This document shows, piece by piece, positions 6,179-7,715 of a DNA stretch of 7,715 nucleotides (its first letter is position 1; each line of letters opens with the position of its first letter). Made by a program: the position numbers and the translations under genes. Below the pieces are notes generated by a model, which was not told the DNA's origin, did not search any database, and worked only from the letters and a program-made list of their open reading frames with translations. This stretch comes from Thermoprotei archaeon. GTDB lineage: Archaea; Thermoproteota; Thermoprotei; Thermofilales; B20-G17. Location: positions 1 to 7,715 of the forward strand of contig QMRW01000058.1 of the NCBI GenBank assembly GCA_003650785.1, written 5' to 3'.

Positions 6179-6190
6179 CCTCTACTACGA

Positions 6191-6198
6191 ATTTATAA
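6191..6198 (+). promoter_or_regulatory. Predicted promoter (TATA box) of malic enzyme
   Basis: ATTTATAA is a good archaeal TATA box centred near 6195. It predicts a transcription start near 6221 and a very short leader before the ATG at 6229. It lies only about 20 bp from the fumarase TATA box and faces the other way. Confidence 0.55.
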
Positions 6199-6204
6199 TT
6201 TCAA

Positions 6205-6218
6205 AGATCTATATAGAA
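6205..6218. repeat. Copy 2 of an imperfect repeat near the malic enzyme transcription start
   Basis: AGATCTATATAGAA lies between the malic enzyme TATA box and its predicted transcription start. It pairs with the copy at 6152-6166. The position would suit a repressor site, but no regulator gene is in the window. Confidence 0.35.
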
Positions 6219-6222
6219 GGGG
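6219..6222 (+). promoter_or_regulatory. Weak ribosome binding site of malic enzyme
   Basis: GGGG (within AAGGGGAT, one mismatch from AGGTGAT) ends 6 nt before the ATG at 6229, matching the spacing at other genes here. Confidence 0.35.
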
Positions 6223-6228
6223 ATTCAG

Positions 6229-7572
6229 ATGTCCAAGAAGAGGAAAGTAGATTGGTTTTCTATAGCTAATGAGTTACACTTAAAGTATGGAGGTAAGATA
6301 GAGGTAGTTCCTAAGGTGCCTGTGACTAGACTAGATGCTTTCTCCATATGGTATACCCCTGGTGTAGCCGGACCCTGTAGAGAGATCTTCGAGAAAGGAA
6401 AAGATCTATCCTTTGAATATACTTTGAGGTGGAACTATGCTCTCGTCATAAGCGATGGTACTAGAGTCCTGGGGCTAGGCAATATAGGACCAGAAGCTGG
6501 CATGCCTGTAATGGAGGGTAAGGCACTGTTGTTCAAGTATTTAGGTGGTGTTGATGCTATTCCACTAGTAGTAAATGAACGAGATCCAGATAAGTTCATA
6601 TACATAGTCAAGGCATTAGAGCCAAGCTTCGGAGCTATAAACCTAGAGGATATAGAGAGTCCAAAGTGCTTCTATATACTCGAGAAGCTGAATGAGATTT
6701 TAGAGATCCCCATATGGCACGATGATCAACAAGGAACTGCATTGGTAACACTAGCTGGATTAATTAATGCCCTTAAAATAGTCGGTAAAAAACTCAGAGA
6801 AGTGAGAATAGCGCTAATAGGTATTGGTGCAGCAAATACCGCTACTTATAAATACCTCAAAGTAGCTGGAGCTGATCCAAAGAAAATAATAGTAGTCGAC
6901 AGTAAAGGTATCCTATATCAGCATAGAGAGGATATGGAGGTGCTTAAGAAGACTAATCCATGGAAGTATAGGATAGCTATGGAGACTAATCCGGAGGGTA
7001 GAGTAGGTGGAATAAGAGAGGCTCTAAAGGATGCTGATGTAGTCATAGCAGCATCGAGACCGGGACCGGGGATCATAAAGAAGGAATGGATCAAAGATAT
7101 GGCTACTGACCCTATAGTATTCGCAGAGGCTAATCCGATACCCGAAATATGGCCATGGGAGGCAAAGGAAGCAGGAGCTAGAGTAGTTGCTACTGGGAGA
7201 AGTGACTTTCCGAATCAGATAAACAATAGCCTTGGCTTTCCAGCGGTCTTCAGAGGGATACTGACAGTTAGATCTAGGAAGATGACAGACTCCATGTTCA
7301 TAGCTGCTGCAGAGGCATTAGTGAAATATGCAGAGCAGAGGGGTATTCATGAAGAGTACATAATCCCAACAATGGAGGAAGCAGAGGCCTATGTAGTGGA
7401 AGCTATAGCAGTAGCGGAGAAGGCTATGGAGGAAGGTGTGGCTAGAAGGAAGATATCTAGAACAGAATTAGAAGAAGAGATTAGAGAGCTCATAATGAGG
7501 CCCAGAAAATACATGAAGATAGCCCTAGAGAAGGAGCTAATAAGAGTAGAATCCCGGTACTTCGAGAACTAG
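6229..7572 (+). CDS. mae: Malic enzyme (NAD(P)-dependent malate dehydrogenase, decarboxylating)
   Basis: The enzyme oxidatively decarboxylates L-malate to pyruvate and CO2, reducing NAD or NADP, in the cytoplasm. Key family elements are in order: Y42-T-P-G-V-A (catalytic Tyr), GMPVMEGK with catalytic K98, the metal-binding NLEDIESP (E140, D141), HDDQQGTA (D165/D166), a nucleotide-binding GIGAAN loop at 198-203, and the NPIPEIWP and TGRSDFPNQINN blocks near 287-325. The last Gly of the common GxGAAG loop is Asn here. Cofactor preference cannot be read safely from the sequence. The protein is of the short bacterial/archaeal type without a phosphotransacetylase domain, and about 45 charged, helix-prone residues extend beyond the catalytic core. 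It starts at an ATG 6 nt after GGGG and is monocistronic as far as seen. It is divergent from fumarase, so malate made or used by fumarase is its natural partner metabolite. Confidence 0.95.
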   Translation: MSKKRKVDWFSIANELHLKYGGKIEVVPKVPVTRLDAFSIWYTPGVAGPCREIFEKGKDLSFEYTLRWNYALVISDGTRVLGLGNIGPEAGMPVMEGKALLFKYLGGVDAIPLVVNERDPDKFIYIVKALEPSFGAINLEDIESPKCFYILEKLNEILEIPIWHDDQQGTALVTLAGLINALKIVGKKLREVRIALIGIGAANTATYKYLKVAGADPKKIIVVDSKGILYQHREDMEVLKKTNPWKYRIAMETNPEGRVGGIREALKDADVVIAASRPGPGIIKKEWIKDMATDPIVFAEANPIPEIWPWEAKEAGARVVATGRSDFPNQINNSLGFPAVFRGILTVRSRKMTDSMFIAAAEALVKYAEQRGIHEEYIIPTMEEAEAYVVEAIAVAEKAMEEGVARRKISRTELEEEIRELIMRPRKYMKIALEKELIRVESRYFEN

Positions 7573-7715
7573 TTAATCATAGTTCACAATAGAATATTCC
7601 GAGTATAATCGATATTTCTACTGCAAGTGTAGTTATCTTGGAATTTCTCACCCTAAGTAGAAAATTATGTAGTGAAGCTAATCGGTATGATGAGTAATCT
7701 ACACACTACATAGCC
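7573..7715. other. Non-coding right edge after malic enzyme
   Basis: No gene is supported in these 143 bp. A 9-bp perfect inverted repeat, TATGTAGTG at 7666-7674 and CACTACATA at 7704-7712, encloses a 29-nt loop. There is no clear T-run terminator; only short T-rich bits near 7615 and 7644 follow the malic enzyme stop. Confidence 0.4.

Noticed and set aside
7665..7715. Possible C-terminal end of a minus-strand gene entering from the right
   Set aside because: One frame is open for 16 codons from the edge and then stops. This is too short to tell from chance, and no motif is visible.
1..7715. CRISPR array, insertion sequence, tRNA or rRNA
   Set aside because: I saw no regularly spaced repeats, transposase, terminal inverted repeats or cloverleaf-type conserved stretches. 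The window is almost entirely metabolic genes.

Overview
The window looks like chromosomal DNA from a thermophilic archaeon, most likely of the Thermoproteota (crenarchaeal) side. The reasons are the heavy use of AGA/AGG for Arg, ATA for Ile and CTA for Leu, the frequent GTG and TTG starts, the short purine-rich GGTG-type ribosome sites, AT-rich TATA boxes in place of -35/-10 promoters, the split archaeal class I fumarase, and hydrogenase/Hdr genes outside a bacterial context. No species can be named from this.

Layout. A rightward block (1-2132) carries the C-terminal two thirds of a [NiFe]-hydrogenase large subunit of the MvhA/group 3 kind, then hdrC and hdrB, packed end to end. After a 61-bp gap with its own promoter comes a second rightward unit (2194-4565): a fumarate reductase/succinate dehydrogenase-type iron-sulfur protein and its flavoprotein, overlapping by 4 nt. 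Convergent to it, on the minus strand, are the fumarase beta and alpha subunits (4628-6140). Divergent from fumarase, on the plus strand, is a malic enzyme (6229-7572). An 88-bp region between fumarase alpha and malic enzyme holds two back-to-back TATA boxes. The last 143 bp are non-coding as far as can be seen.

How the genes may work together. Fumarase interconverts malate and fumarate, the flavoprotein with its Fe-S partner reduces fumarate (or oxidises succinate), and malic enzyme links malate to pyruvate. The adjacent hydrogenase and HdrCB genes offer a source or sink of electrons. The simplest reading is a cytoplasmic, anchor-free system in which H2-derived electrons pass through HdrC/HdrB and the Fe-S subunit to fumarate. 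The encoded reductase is soluble in appearance, has Asn where covalent-FAD enzymes have His, and has a Fe-S subunit with two full CxxCxxCxxxC motifs instead of the classical 4Fe/3Fe pair. Physical coupling of hydrogenase and fumarate reductase is inferred from gene order only. HdrA and the small hydrogenase subunits are not in the window and, if present, would lie to the left.
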